Source: Syntrophobacteraceae bacterium
GTDB taxonomy: Bacteria > Desulfobacterota > Syntrophobacteria > Syntrophobacterales > Syntrophobacteraceae
Length of the DNA stretch: 41,525 bases
Assembly (NCBI GenBank): GCA_017881795.1
Contig: JADGQM010000003.1
Location: 1 to 41,525, forward strand
Direction: 5' to 3'
Both the position numbers and the translations under genes were made by a program. Each line of letters begins with the position of its first letter. The first letter of the stretch is position 1. This document shows positions 28,009 through 36,398 of this stretch, in pieces. The notes under the pieces are model-generated. The model searched no databases. It saw only the letters and a program-made list of their open reading frames with translations, and had not been told where the DNA came from.

Positions 28009-28788
28009 ATGCTCAGTAAACGGATTATTCCCTGTCTGGACGTCCGGGATGGACGGACCACCAAGGGGATTAAGTTTAGAAATAATATTGACATTGGTGA
28101 TCCGGTTGATATGGGCCGGTACTATTATGAAGAAGGCGCTGATGAAATCGTCTTCTATGACATCACGGCATCGAGCGACCGGCGCCCCATCATGCTAGAG
28201 GTCGTAAGAAGGGTTGCGGAAACCATTTTCATCCCGTTTTCCGTTGGCGGCGGCATTCGCACTCTTGAGGACATGCGCGATGTCCTGCTTGCGGGCGCCG
28301 AGAAAGTGAGCGTCAACTCGGCCGCAGTGCTCAATCCGGGAATTATCCAGCACGGAGCGAAAGCTTTTGGAAGTCAATGCATCGTCCTAGGCATGGATGT
28401 GAAGCGGGTCCCGCCATCGGCGAAAATTCCGTCGGGATACGAGATGGTCATCAACGGCGGGCGCTCTCCCATGGGGATTGATGCCCTCTGGTGGGCACAG
28501 GAAGCCGAGCGGCTCGGGGCCGGAGAAATCTGCCTCAACTCCATTGATGCCGACGGCACGCAAAATGGTTATGAGCTAAGTCTCACTCACCTGATTTCAA
28601 CAAAGGTGCGCATTCCAGTCATCGCTTCCGGGGGAGCAGGCGGACCGCACCACCTCCTCGATGTGCTTTCGGAAGGACGCGCCGATGCGGCTCTGATAGC
28701 TTCGATGGTTCACTACGGAACTTATACGATAAGGGAGATCAAGGAGTTCCTTCAAGGACAAGGCGTTAGAGTGCGACAAACCTGGTGA
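28009..28788 (+). CDS. hisF: imidazole glycerol phosphate synthase cyclase subunit HisF
   Basis: [23 protein letters not shown]...[35 protein letters not shown]...[22 protein letters not shown]...[11 protein letters not shown]. Confidence 0.95.
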   Translation: MLSKRIIPCLDVRDGRTTKGIKFRNNIDIGDPVDMGRYYYEEGADEIVFYDITASSDRRPIMLEVVRRVAETIFIPFSVGGGIRTLEDMRDVLLAGAEKVSVNSAAVLNPGIIQHGAKAFGSQCIVLGMDVKRVPPSAKIPSGYEMVINGGRSPMGIDALWWAQEAERLGAGEICLNSIDADGTQNGYELSLTHLISTKVRIPVIASGGAGGPHHLLDVLSEGRADAALIASMVHYGTYTIREIKEFLQGQGVRVRQTW

Positions 28789-28798
28789 AAACAGTAAG

Positions 28799-29791
28799 TT
28801 ATGGCTGAGAACTCGCTTCTTGGGATGCTCTGGCCCACGCGATGGTCTTTCTTAGCCCCTCGAGGAGTGACACCCGGGGCTCCCACCCGGCAACTTTGTG
28901 AAATGCGTCCACAGACGCCTCAGAAAAACGAATATCTCCGGGTCGCTCCGGGCAAATAGCTAATCCTGCGTGATTTTCCACCAGCCCATTTATCGTCTCG
29001 GCCAGTTCCAGAATGGTGGTGCTCTTGCCCATCCCGATATTGTACGGGTTCTTCCCTCCCCCTGTTGCCTTCCCGCACAGGCTCGCAGCGCGGAGATAGG
29101 CTTCCACCACATCCGACACGTAGATGAAATCACGCGTTTGCAGACCGTCTCCGAAAATGGTGAGAGGCTGCTGTTGCAGAGCCAAAGCGACAAACCGTGA
29201 GATCACTCCACTGTAGGGACTTGTCGGGTCCTGTCTCGGTCCGTAAATGTTGAAACAGCGTAACGCAACGCCACAGCGCCTCTCGGCAACCTCCCGCGAA
29301 GCCAGATATTTTGAGCGGCCATAAGCACTCAAATGCCTGGTGTGCTCCGTGGCATATTCTTCCTTGAGCGGCAACCGCTGCTCTCCGCCATATTCCGCCG
29401 AGGACCCGGCAAACACAAAAGCCCCGAAGCCCAAGTGGTCGGCCTCACCCAGCAGGTTCACGGCAGCTTGGCAGTTCACCTCCATGGTCGTTTCAGGATG
29501 ATCCACTGAATAGGGCACGCTGACGATAGCTGCCAAATGAAAGCAGCATTCCAGATCGGGGTATTGCGCCTTGAGATCTCCTAAAAGACCAGCCTCGGTG
29601 ACGGAGCGCTCGTGGAAAGAAAAGTCCGGATGCTTCCATAACGCGGTCAGGTTTTCCTTGCGCCCGGAGAAGAAGTTGTCTACGCCGATAACACGATAGT
29701 TTTCAGACAGCAGTCGTTCGGCGAGATGACTTCCGACAAAACCGGCCGCACCGGTCACTACACAGCCGATTTTACGATCGCGATTTTTCAA
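28799..29791 (-). CDS. NAD-dependent epimerase/dehydratase (UDP-glucose 4-epimerase-like, extended SDR)
   Basis: GAAGFVGSHLAERLLSENYRVIGVDNFFSGRKENL, LSAYGRSKYLASREVAE, RCFNIYGPRQDPTSPYSGVISRFV. Confidence 0.92.
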   Translation of the reverse strand: MKNRDRKIGCVVTGAAGFVGSHLAERLLSENYRVIGVDNFFSGRKENLTALWKHPDFSFHERSVTEAGLLGDLKAQYPDLECCFHLAAIVSVPYSVDHPETTMEVNCQAAVNLLGEADHLGFGAFVFAGSSAEYGGEQRLPLKEEYATEHTRHLSAYGRSKYLASREVAERRCGVALRCFNIYGPRQDPTSPYSGVISRFVALALQQQPLTIFGDGLQTRDFIYVSDVVEAYLRAASLCGKATGGGKNPYNIGMGKSTTILELAETINGLVENHAGLAICPERPGDIRFSEASVDAFHKVAGWEPRVSLLEGLRKTIAWARASQEASSQP

Positions 29792-29899
29792 TTGCGTTCC
29801 TTACGAGAAAAATGTGCTCATAATAGCTCATTGCAGGAGGAAGATCCCACGTATTGAGTGAACTTGACGTCCTGTGGGCGAATTCTAATCAATAACTCA

Positions 29900-29973
29900 C
29901 CACGAAGAATGCAAAGGAATACTTGCTCAATAATCTCCGTGGTCTTCTTCGTGCTCTTCGTGTCCTTCGTGGT
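29900..29973. repeat. CACGAAG-type palindromic intergenic repeat, copy C (degenerate left arm)
   Basis: ccacgaagaatgcaaaggaat...tcttcgtgctcttcgtgtccttcgtgg; right arm identical in pattern to copy A right arm. Confidence 0.85.
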
Positions 29974-30012
29974 TTAGTGGTCTTAAAAAATGCAAATCCC
30001 TGCACAGTTAAA

Positions 30013-31377
30013 TTATCTTGCAGCGACTTCCTTTTTTGCCTCTTCGAGGGTGCCCTCCACCAGATTCCGGATCTCGTCAAGGCGCTCGGGGGTGTTGGCT
30101 TCATAACGCAGCACCAGGACCGGCTGGGTATTGGAGGCTCGCGCCAGGCCCCAGCCATCTTCAAAAACGATGCGCGCGCCATCGACCTCGATGATTTCCA
30201 AATTTTTGGATCGAAACAGAAGCTTGGCCCTTTCCACGACATCAAACTTGATCGGGTCAGGGCATGGGACTCTGATCTCAGGCGTGGTATAGGTGGCGGG
30301 CACTCCATCCAGAAGTTCGGGTATGGTCTTGCCGGTATTGGTGAGGATTTCAAGCAGCCGACAGGAGGCGTAAAGTCCGTCGTCAAAGCCAAAATACCGA
30401 TCTTTGAAGAACATGTGCCCGCTCATCTCTCCAGCAAGCGCTGCATCCTCCTCCTTCAGCTTGGCTTTCATCAAGGAGTGGCCCGTGCGCCACATGATGG
30501 CCTTACCGCCATGTTTCCTTATGTCATCGTAGAGGGTCTGCGAACACTTCACCTCCGAAATGAAGGTCACTCCAGGGCGTCGCGAAAGGATCTCACGGGC
30601 GAAGATAATCATCAACTTGTCGCCAAAAACAGGCTCTCCGCAATGGTCTACCACTCCTAGACGGTCACTGTCCCCATCGTAGGCGACGCCCACGTCCAGC
30701 TTCTCGTTCTTAACCAGAGCGCATAAGTCTCTGAGGTTATCAAGCACCGTCGGGTCCGGTTCGTGATTGGGAAAGGTGCCATCGACCTCACAGTAAAGCG
30801 GGAACACGTCGCAGCCCAATTTCTTAAGAATAGGCAGGATCACCGGTCCGGCGGTTGCGTTGCCGGCATCAACGCCCACTCGAAGACGGCGGTTCAGGGT
30901 GATATTGTCAACGACAAAGTCGATATAGGGGGTGACGATGTCGTACTCCACGACCCGACCGACGCCGGTCTCAAACGAGCCCTGATCCATGAGGGTGCGA
31001 AATTTCTGAATTTCGCTTCCGGAGATGGTATCGAACCCGTTGCAGATTTTGAAACCGTTGTACTCAGGAGGGTTATGGCTTGCAGTAATCATCATTCCTC
31101 CCTCACGGTCCAGACGCCGCAGGGCGAAATAGAATACGGGCGTCGGGCATACGCCCACATCCACCACATCCAACCCGGTTGCCAGCATTCCCTCAAGCAG
31201 CAGGTCCCGATAGCGATGCGAACTGAGCCGGCAGTCCCGGCCCACGACCACATATTTCTTCTGCTGCCGGACCATGTAGGCGCCAAAAGCCTTACCCAGG
31301 AGTACAACATCCTCGTCCTGGATTTCTTCGTTCACGATACCGCGGATGTCATATTCTCGGAATACGTTTGGGTCCAC
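30013..31377 (-). CDS. phosphomannomutase/phosphoglucomutase
   Basis: FREYDIRGIVNEEIQDEDVVLLGKAFG, MMITASHNPPEYNGFKICNG (phosphoserine loop), VGVAYDGDSDRLGVVD, GEMSGHMFFKDRYFGFDDGLYA. Confidence 0.96.
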   Translation of the reverse strand: MDPNVFREYDIRGIVNEEIQDEDVVLLGKAFGAYMVRQQKKYVVVGRDCRLSSHRYRDLLLEGMLATGLDVVDVGVCPTPVFYFALRRLDREGGMMITASHNPPEYNGFKICNGFDTISGSEIQKFRTLMDQGSFETGVGRVVEYDIVTPYIDFVVDNITLNRRLRVGVDAGNATAGPVILPILKKLGCDVFPLYCEVDGTFPNHEPDPTVLDNLRDLCALVKNEKLDVGVAYDGDSDRLGVVDHCGEPVFGDKLMIIFAREILSRRPGVTFISEVKCSQTLYDDIRKHGGKAIMWRTGHSLMKAKLKEEDAALAGEMSGHMFFKDRYFGFDDGLYASCRLLEILTNTGKTIPELLDGVPATYTTPEIRVPCPDPIKFDVVERAKLLFRSKNLEIIEVDGARIVFEDGWGLARASNTQPVLVLRYEANTPERLDEIRNLVEGTLEEAKKEVAAR

Positions 31378-31470
31378 TTGGCATCTCCTTGTGGCAGATG
31401 GTGGTGATCATGGGGCAACACGGGTTATAAGCAGGCATGGAAATACTACAAGAGCGTGATCGGCGGGCGC

Positions 31471-31684
31471 CCCCTGGTACTCGACGCTTCCGGCTCACCA
31501 TAACCCGGGGAGCTCCACAATGTTGTTGAATTAACAATTCAGGATTAAGGAATTCAGGGATTGGATTTGCCAAACCAGGACAATCTCTACCTTGCGCCGT
31601 AAGAATTCCTCAATTCCTAAATCCCTCAATCCAACAGCATTGGGGGAACTCCACCCCCGTTGGAGCGTCCAGCACCAGAGGTCC
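31471..31684. repeat. long imperfect palindromic intergenic element (second copy of the CCCCAATGYYGKTGAATT-arm family)
   Basis: Arms gggagctccacaatgttgttgaattaa (31508-31534) and caatccaacagcattgggggaactcca (31626-31653); outer arms ctggtactcgacgcttcc / tggagcgtccagcaccag; inner arms aaggaattcagggattgga / tccctcaatcc. Confidence 0.75.
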
Positions 31685-31746
31685 ACTATACAGCATAGAT
31701 GAAAACGAACATCACCGGAAGGGAGATGATGCAGGCGACGATAAAG

Positions 31747-31956
31747 CTAGTGGTGTCCCCCTTCGTCCCCGTGTTTCAAGCGTTTAAACGTTAATATGGC
31801 CGCCGCCAGGAGGCCAAATCCGATCACCCCCACGGCGCCGTAAAGTGCTGCAAAGAAGACCGTATGGCTGGGATCATACCACGGAATGTCCTGAGGCAAC
31901 GCGCTGGCAACGCTACGTTTGAGCTCCACACATAAAAATTCGCCGAATGGTGACAT
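31747..31956 (-). CDS. small single-TM hypothetical protein
   Basis: MSPFGEFLCVELKRSVASALPQDIPWYDPSHTVFFAALYGAVGVIGFGLLAAAILTFKRLKHGDEGGHH: one TM helix, positively charged/His-rich tail; no overlap with better ORFs. Confidence 0.6.
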   Translation of the reverse strand: MSPFGEFLCVELKRSVASALPQDIPWYDPSHTVFFAALYGAVGVIGFGLLAAAILTFKRLKHGDEGGHH

Positions 31957-32213
31957 AGCACAACTCCTCATTGAAAAAGACGGTTACCGGCAGCTCTTCA
32001 AATTCGTGAAACCTTTAGCAAAGATTTCCGGATGGGTCAATCTCAAAAGTCATGCCTGCAGGTCCATTCACTCTTTGTTCAGCCGGAGCGCGAGTTTATT
32101 TTACAACGCAACGCCTGGATCGAGGAAAGGCTTTGACACCGAGCCACGGGACTGCCTATAAAGTACGGGTTGGCTGAGGTTGCTTTACGAGGTACAATTC
32201 TGAAGCAGGAAAT

Positions 32214-34556
32214 GTGCTCACCATGAAAAACGTTTTCTCCAATGTTTTGGAAGCCATCGGCAATACCCCGCTGATTCGTATCAACCGCATGAATCCCAAC
32301 CCGAAAGTTACCCTTTTCGTCAAATGGGAAGCGAAGAATCCCGGAGGATCGGTCAAAGACCGACCGGCCCTCTCCCTTATCGAGGCCGCAGAGCGAGAGG
32401 GGCTGCTCACTCCTAACAAAATTATTATCGAGGCCACCAGTGGCAACACGGGTATCGGCCTGGCGATGGTAGCCGCGGTCAAGGGGTACCGAATCGTTTT
32501 GGTGATGCCCGAGACGGCCAGCCTGGAGCGTCAAAAGATCCTCAAGGCCTTCGGCGCTGAATTGCTGCTGACACCAGGAAACAAGGGAACGGATGGCGCC
32601 ATCGAAGAAGTCTACAACCTCGTGCGGGAAAATCCGGATCTTTATTTCATGCCGGATCAATTCAACAACCCAGCCAATCCTGCGGCGCACCATGAGCATA
32701 CGGGACCGGAAATCTACGAGCAAACTGACGGGAAAGTCAACGTCGTCGTCGTCACCCTGGGTACGACGGGAACCGCCATGGGTATCCTTCAGGCCATGAA
32801 GGAACGGGACCCGGCCATCCAGGTCATCGGCGTCGAGCCCTATCCCGGGCACAAGGTCCAGGGTTTGAAAAATATGAAGGAATCCTACGTACCCGGGCTT
32901 TTTGACCGCCATGCTCTGGACGGCGTGGTGAATGTCAAGGACGAGGAAGCCTTCGAAATGGCCCGGCGGCTCGCGAAGGAAGAAGGGATCTTTGCCGGGA
33001 TGAGCTCCGGGGCGGCAATGGCTGCCGCAGTCCGCATCGCCGCAGAGCGCGAAGACGGCATGGTCGTAACCATCCTCCCGGACGGCGGCGACCGTTACCT
33101 GAGCACTAACCTCTTCACGACCTTGCTCGAACCCGATTTCCGCTTCTATGACCTGATGCGTCGAGAGAAAGTTGACTTCAAACCAGTCCAGGAGGGCAAA
33201 GTGCGCATTTTCGTGACTGGCCCTCCGTTGGACAAACTCCTTTCCTTGCAGGAATTGCGTCGTTTCCTCCTGGCTGATCTCCTGACCCGCTTTCTCCGTT
33301 CCAAATCATTTTCGGTGAACCAGGTGGTGCTGGCTCCGGATCTTGACGGCCGTGCCATTCTGGGCTCGATCGCGGCAAACATGGAACACGCCGCCTATAC
33401 GCAGCAGCAACTGGAACAATTCCTGAGCGACCTGGACCAGATTGGAATCCAGAGGGCTTACAATTGTCCTCGCACAACTGAGCACATCGATACCATCATC
33501 GAGTTCACCAAGTCTCTCATCAAGAAAGGCATGGCCTACGAGAAGCTGCGCTCCGTTTATTTTGATCTTTCGAAGAGCAGTAATTATGGAGTCCTCTCCC
33601 GGATCGATCCCAAGAAGATCCGCTTAGGGAAGACGGTGGATTTGGAGGCCTACGAAAAGCTCAATCCAAGGGATTTCACCCTGCTTAAGCGATCTACTCT
33701 GGCGGAACTGAAGCGGGGGGTCTATTTGAAAACCGACTGGGGCAACGTGCTTCCGACCTGGCATATTGCTGCCGCCGCGGTGGCAATCCACGATCTGGGA
33801 GCTCCCATCGACATCCACGTGAGCAGCGTAGATTTCCTTTTCCCTCATCTGGAGAATCTCCGCGAGATCGGCGAGACGGTCACCGGCAGACCCTTTGCCA
33901 ATATTTGGATGCTCTGCGAACGGATCTGGTCTTCACAGCAGGAAAAGGACGAAAGACATCTCGATGAAAACGTCTCCGTCAGAGAATTTATCGCCGCCGG
34001 TTATAGTGCTATGGAGATTCGCTACTGGCTGCTAAATACTCATTACCGCAAACCCATCCACATCACTTCCGAGAATATTCTCAATGCCAAACGCGGCTAC
34101 GAACGCCTGAAGGAATTCATCAGTCGCGTCCACCATGCGCAAAGCAACAAACAGGAAAACAGGGTTATCCCCGAAATGACTTACGCCCTCGAACAGAGCT
34201 TCCTCGATGCCATGGCCGATGATCTGAATATGCCTCTCGCCCTGGCTGCACTCTTTAAATTCGTCCGGCAAGCCAATCCCATCCTTGATCGGGGAGACTT
34301 TAATGAGGCTCAGCGCAAGCAGGTTCTGGATGTTCTGAAGAAGTTAAACGCTCTTATGGGAGTTTTCGATATGGAGCTCCAGCCCCTGACGGTGGAGGAA
34401 AGGGATTTGATTCAAAGGCGCGAGGAAGCAAGAAAGGCAAAAAAGTGGGCGGAAGCGGACCGCATCAGAAAAGACTTACAGGAGCGTGGGCTGAGGGTGT
34501 TCGACACCGCGACGGGCACCCGGTGGGAGCACCTGTGTGACCCGCACCCCGGGTAA
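32214..34556 (+). CDS. cysteine synthase (CysM-type PLP enzyme) fused to a catalytically degenerate cysteinyl-tRNA synthetase-like region
   Basis: N-terminus IGNTPLIRINRM...KNPGGSVKDRPALSLIE...TSGNTGIGLAMVAAVKGY...GTTGTAMGIL...GMSSGAAMAAAVRIA...ILPDGGDRYLST; C-terminus aligns by eye with CysRS (GKVRIFVTGPP..., RTTEHIDTIIEFTKSLIKKGMAYE, DIHVSSVDFLFPHLEN, GRPFANIWM, ADDLNMPLALAALF, AKKWAEADRIRKDLQERGL). GTG 32214 or ATG 32223 start. Confidence 0.93.
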   Translation: MLTMKNVFSNVLEAIGNTPLIRINRMNPNPKVTLFVKWEAKNPGGSVKDRPALSLIEAAEREGLLTPNKIIIEATSGNTGIGLAMVAAVKGYRIVLVMPETASLERQKILKAFGAELLLTPGNKGTDGAIEEVYNLVRENPDLYFMPDQFNNPANPAAHHEHTGPEIYEQTDGKVNVVVVTLGTTGTAMGILQAMKERDPAIQVIGVEPYPGHKVQGLKNMKESYVPGLFDRHALDGVVNVKDEEAFEMARRLAKEEGIFAGMSSGAAMAAAVRIAAEREDGMVVTILPDGGDRYLSTNLFTTLLEPDFRFYDLMRREKVDFKPVQEGKVRIFVTGPPLDKLLSLQELRRFLLADLLTRFLRSKSFSVNQVVLAPDLDGRAILGSIAANMEHAAYTQQQLEQFLSDLDQIGIQRAYNCPRTTEHIDTIIEFTKSLIKKGMAYEKLRSVYFDLSKSSNYGVLSRIDPKKIRLGKTVDLEAYEKLNPRDFTLLKRSTLAELKRGVYLKTDWGNVLPTWHIAAAAVAIHDLGAPIDIHVSSVDFLFPHLENLREIGETVTGRPFANIWMLCERIWSSQQEKDERHLDENVSVREFIAAGYSAMEIRYWLLNTHYRKPIHITSENILNAKRGYERLKEFISRVHHAQSNKQENRVIPEMTYALEQSFLDAMADDLNMPLALAALFKFVRQANPILDRGDFNEAQRKQVLDVLKKLNALMGVFDMELQPLTVEERDLIQRREEARKAKKWAEADRIRKDLQERGLRVFDTATGTRWEHLCDPHPG

Positions 34557-34583
34557 GATGGTCAGGAAGAGCGAGCGGGCGTA

Positions 34584-34617
34584 CTGGGAATGACAGACTA
34601 TTTACTGCCATTCCCAG
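34584..34617. terminator. hairpin at convergent gene ends, possible terminator
   Basis: CTGGGAATG-aCAGactatttaCTGc-CATTCCCAG; no clear T-run. Confidence 0.45.
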
Positions 34618-34665
34618 CATCTTCATTGTTGCTGTGAGGTTTGAGCTCTTTATGTGATGATTCGG

Positions 34666-35799
34666 TTAGGAAAAACTCCACACGCTCTCGGCCAACCCGA
34701 TGGAATGGGTGGCCTCAAACAAGCGTAGAGCTTCCTCATAAGCGTGATCGGTGATCCGCTTTTTGTATTGCAGGGGAATGGCATTCATTTTTGCGGCAAA
34801 AGCCTGATTGGCGCTTTTGATGTTGCCGCCGGTATTCTTGGTCTCCACCGCCCAGGACCACATCTCCTGCCACAGTTCATCCGGAATCCCACGATACGGG
34901 CGTTTGATGTACTCGCGATTTTCAGTGGTAAGCGCATTGCCGCTTTCGTTCATGGCCATACCAAAGGAGATGTTCTGCCACAACGTTCCCACATTCCCTT
35001 TGCGGATCCCGTATTCAATGAAAGAGGAAATCTTTTCCAGTGAAGTTCCCGTGATCCCATGCTGAGCGATGTCCACGGACCAGGACTGGATGGACTGCCA
35101 GATCTTTGCGGTCAGATCGAGTTGAATGCCCTCATGGGCTGCGCCGAAGTAGGTTCCATGGATGGACCCGTTATTGATGGCGAGTAGATTCGGGCGAATC
35201 TTCTTCTTGTCCAACTCGCCAACAAACCATGCTGCTTCCTCTGGCTGGGTAAAGCCCTCAGTGCTGCCACTTTTCGCCCCAATTTCCCCCAACTCAACTT
35301 CGAGGGCCAAGCCTGCCTGTACGATGGGCAGCGCTAATTGAGACGTGGCAGCGAGGTTATTGTCGTTCTCCATGTGCGAAGCATCGATGGCAAACGAAGT
35401 GAAACCTGCTTCAAGCTGCTTGGCAATCAGAGCCGCGACACTTTCCACTTCCTCTGGCTTCTTAACCGTGATGTGGTCCCCATGAACGCCAAAGGGCACG
35501 TCGGTGTTGCCCAGTCGCTCGTTTTCTTGAATGATGAATTCCACGAACGTCGCTGGAGTAAATTCGGTGTATCCCAACTCTGACTTGGCAATCTCATACA
35601 TGACCGGGGCCTCGGCCGCCATGGAAGCAAGCACAATGCCCTCCACCGGCAACCGGCACCGGATGTTACAGGCCATGATCATGGCCTTGTGCTTCCTGGC
35701 AGCTTCCAGCAAGGCTCTGCCGTTGAGCAGGGGAACGACACTGTTGGGAAACCGTTTCTTAACATTTGCCGGACGTGGATCTATCCTTGGTTTGGTCAT
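34666..35799 (-). CDS. class II fructose-bisphosphate aldolase family protein
   Basis: DVPFGVHGDHITVKKPEEVESVAALIAKQLEAGFTSFAIDASHMENDNN, LEVELGEIGAKSGSTEGFTQPEEA, INNGSIHGTYF; start 35799 after GGAGGTG. Confidence 0.82.
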   Translation of the reverse strand: MTKPRIDPRPANVKKRFPNSVVPLLNGRALLEAARKHKAMIMACNIRCRLPVEGIVLASMAAEAPVMYEIAKSELGYTEFTPATFVEFIIQENERLGNTDVPFGVHGDHITVKKPEEVESVAALIAKQLEAGFTSFAIDASHMENDNNLAATSQLALPIVQAGLALEVELGEIGAKSGSTEGFTQPEEAAWFVGELDKKKIRPNLLAINNGSIHGTYFGAAHEGIQLDLTAKIWQSIQSWSVDIAQHGITGTSLEKISSFIEYGIRKGNVGTLWQNISFGMAMNESGNALTTENREYIKRPYRGIPDELWQEMWSWAVETKNTGGNIKSANQAFAAKMNAIPLQYKKRITDHAYEEALRLFEATHSIGLAESVWSFS

Positions 35800-35926
35800 T
35801 CTATTCACCTCCAAAAGTCACTTAAAAAACGCAAATTGCCACCCATTTTTAGACCCTTTGGTCCGAATCAGTCAAGAGCGGTTTTACCATGACCGATACT
35901 CGGGACTTGTCCGAGAACTCCTTTTC

Positions 35927-36017
35927 TGTCATTTCGAACGAAGCGTGGCGCACTGAGAAATCTGAAAACTTCGCCACTTGCGCCAACCAAGTTTCTCGGC
36001 TCCGGCTCGAAATGACA
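35927..36017. repeat. TGTCATTTCGA-ended palindromic intergenic repeat
   Basis: tgtcatttcgaacgaagcg...gagaaatct and inverted ...gtttctcggctccggctcgaaatgaca. Confidence 0.8.
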
Positions 36018-36398
36018 ATTCTCGGGGAGCCTCCTGGAGAACTGATTGTGGCTAAAGACAAAGGGTAATTTCGATTTGGCCCATATTCCATCCTGGCTGA
36101 GAAATGGCGGAAGGAATTCCGCAAATCGGCAGACGACCAAGCTCTGCGCCTTGGTCTGGAGCCTTTGGCCATGTCATCGGCATCCCCCAAAGAGGTTTCC
36201 TCATATGATCGTGCCTTCCGGTCCCCCGGGCTTGACGACCACGTGTTGATGCAAACTTCAAGAGAGCTTATCAGACTTCTAAAAATCATTCTCTTTTGAA
36301 AAAAACCTTGATCTACACCAATAGAACCTTTATCTTACCATGCACTATGGCTATATCACTCGTTTACAGTTGCAGAACATGGATGGGAAGATTGATTT

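Noticed and set aside
29923-30660. 245-aa plus-strand ORF opposite the phosphohexomutase gene
   Set aside because: Antisense shadow; begins inside the CACGAAG repeat.
32079-32912. 277-aa minus-strand ORF opposite the cysteine synthase gene
   Set aside because: Shadow ORF antisense to a strongly supported PLP enzyme; no recognisable domain.
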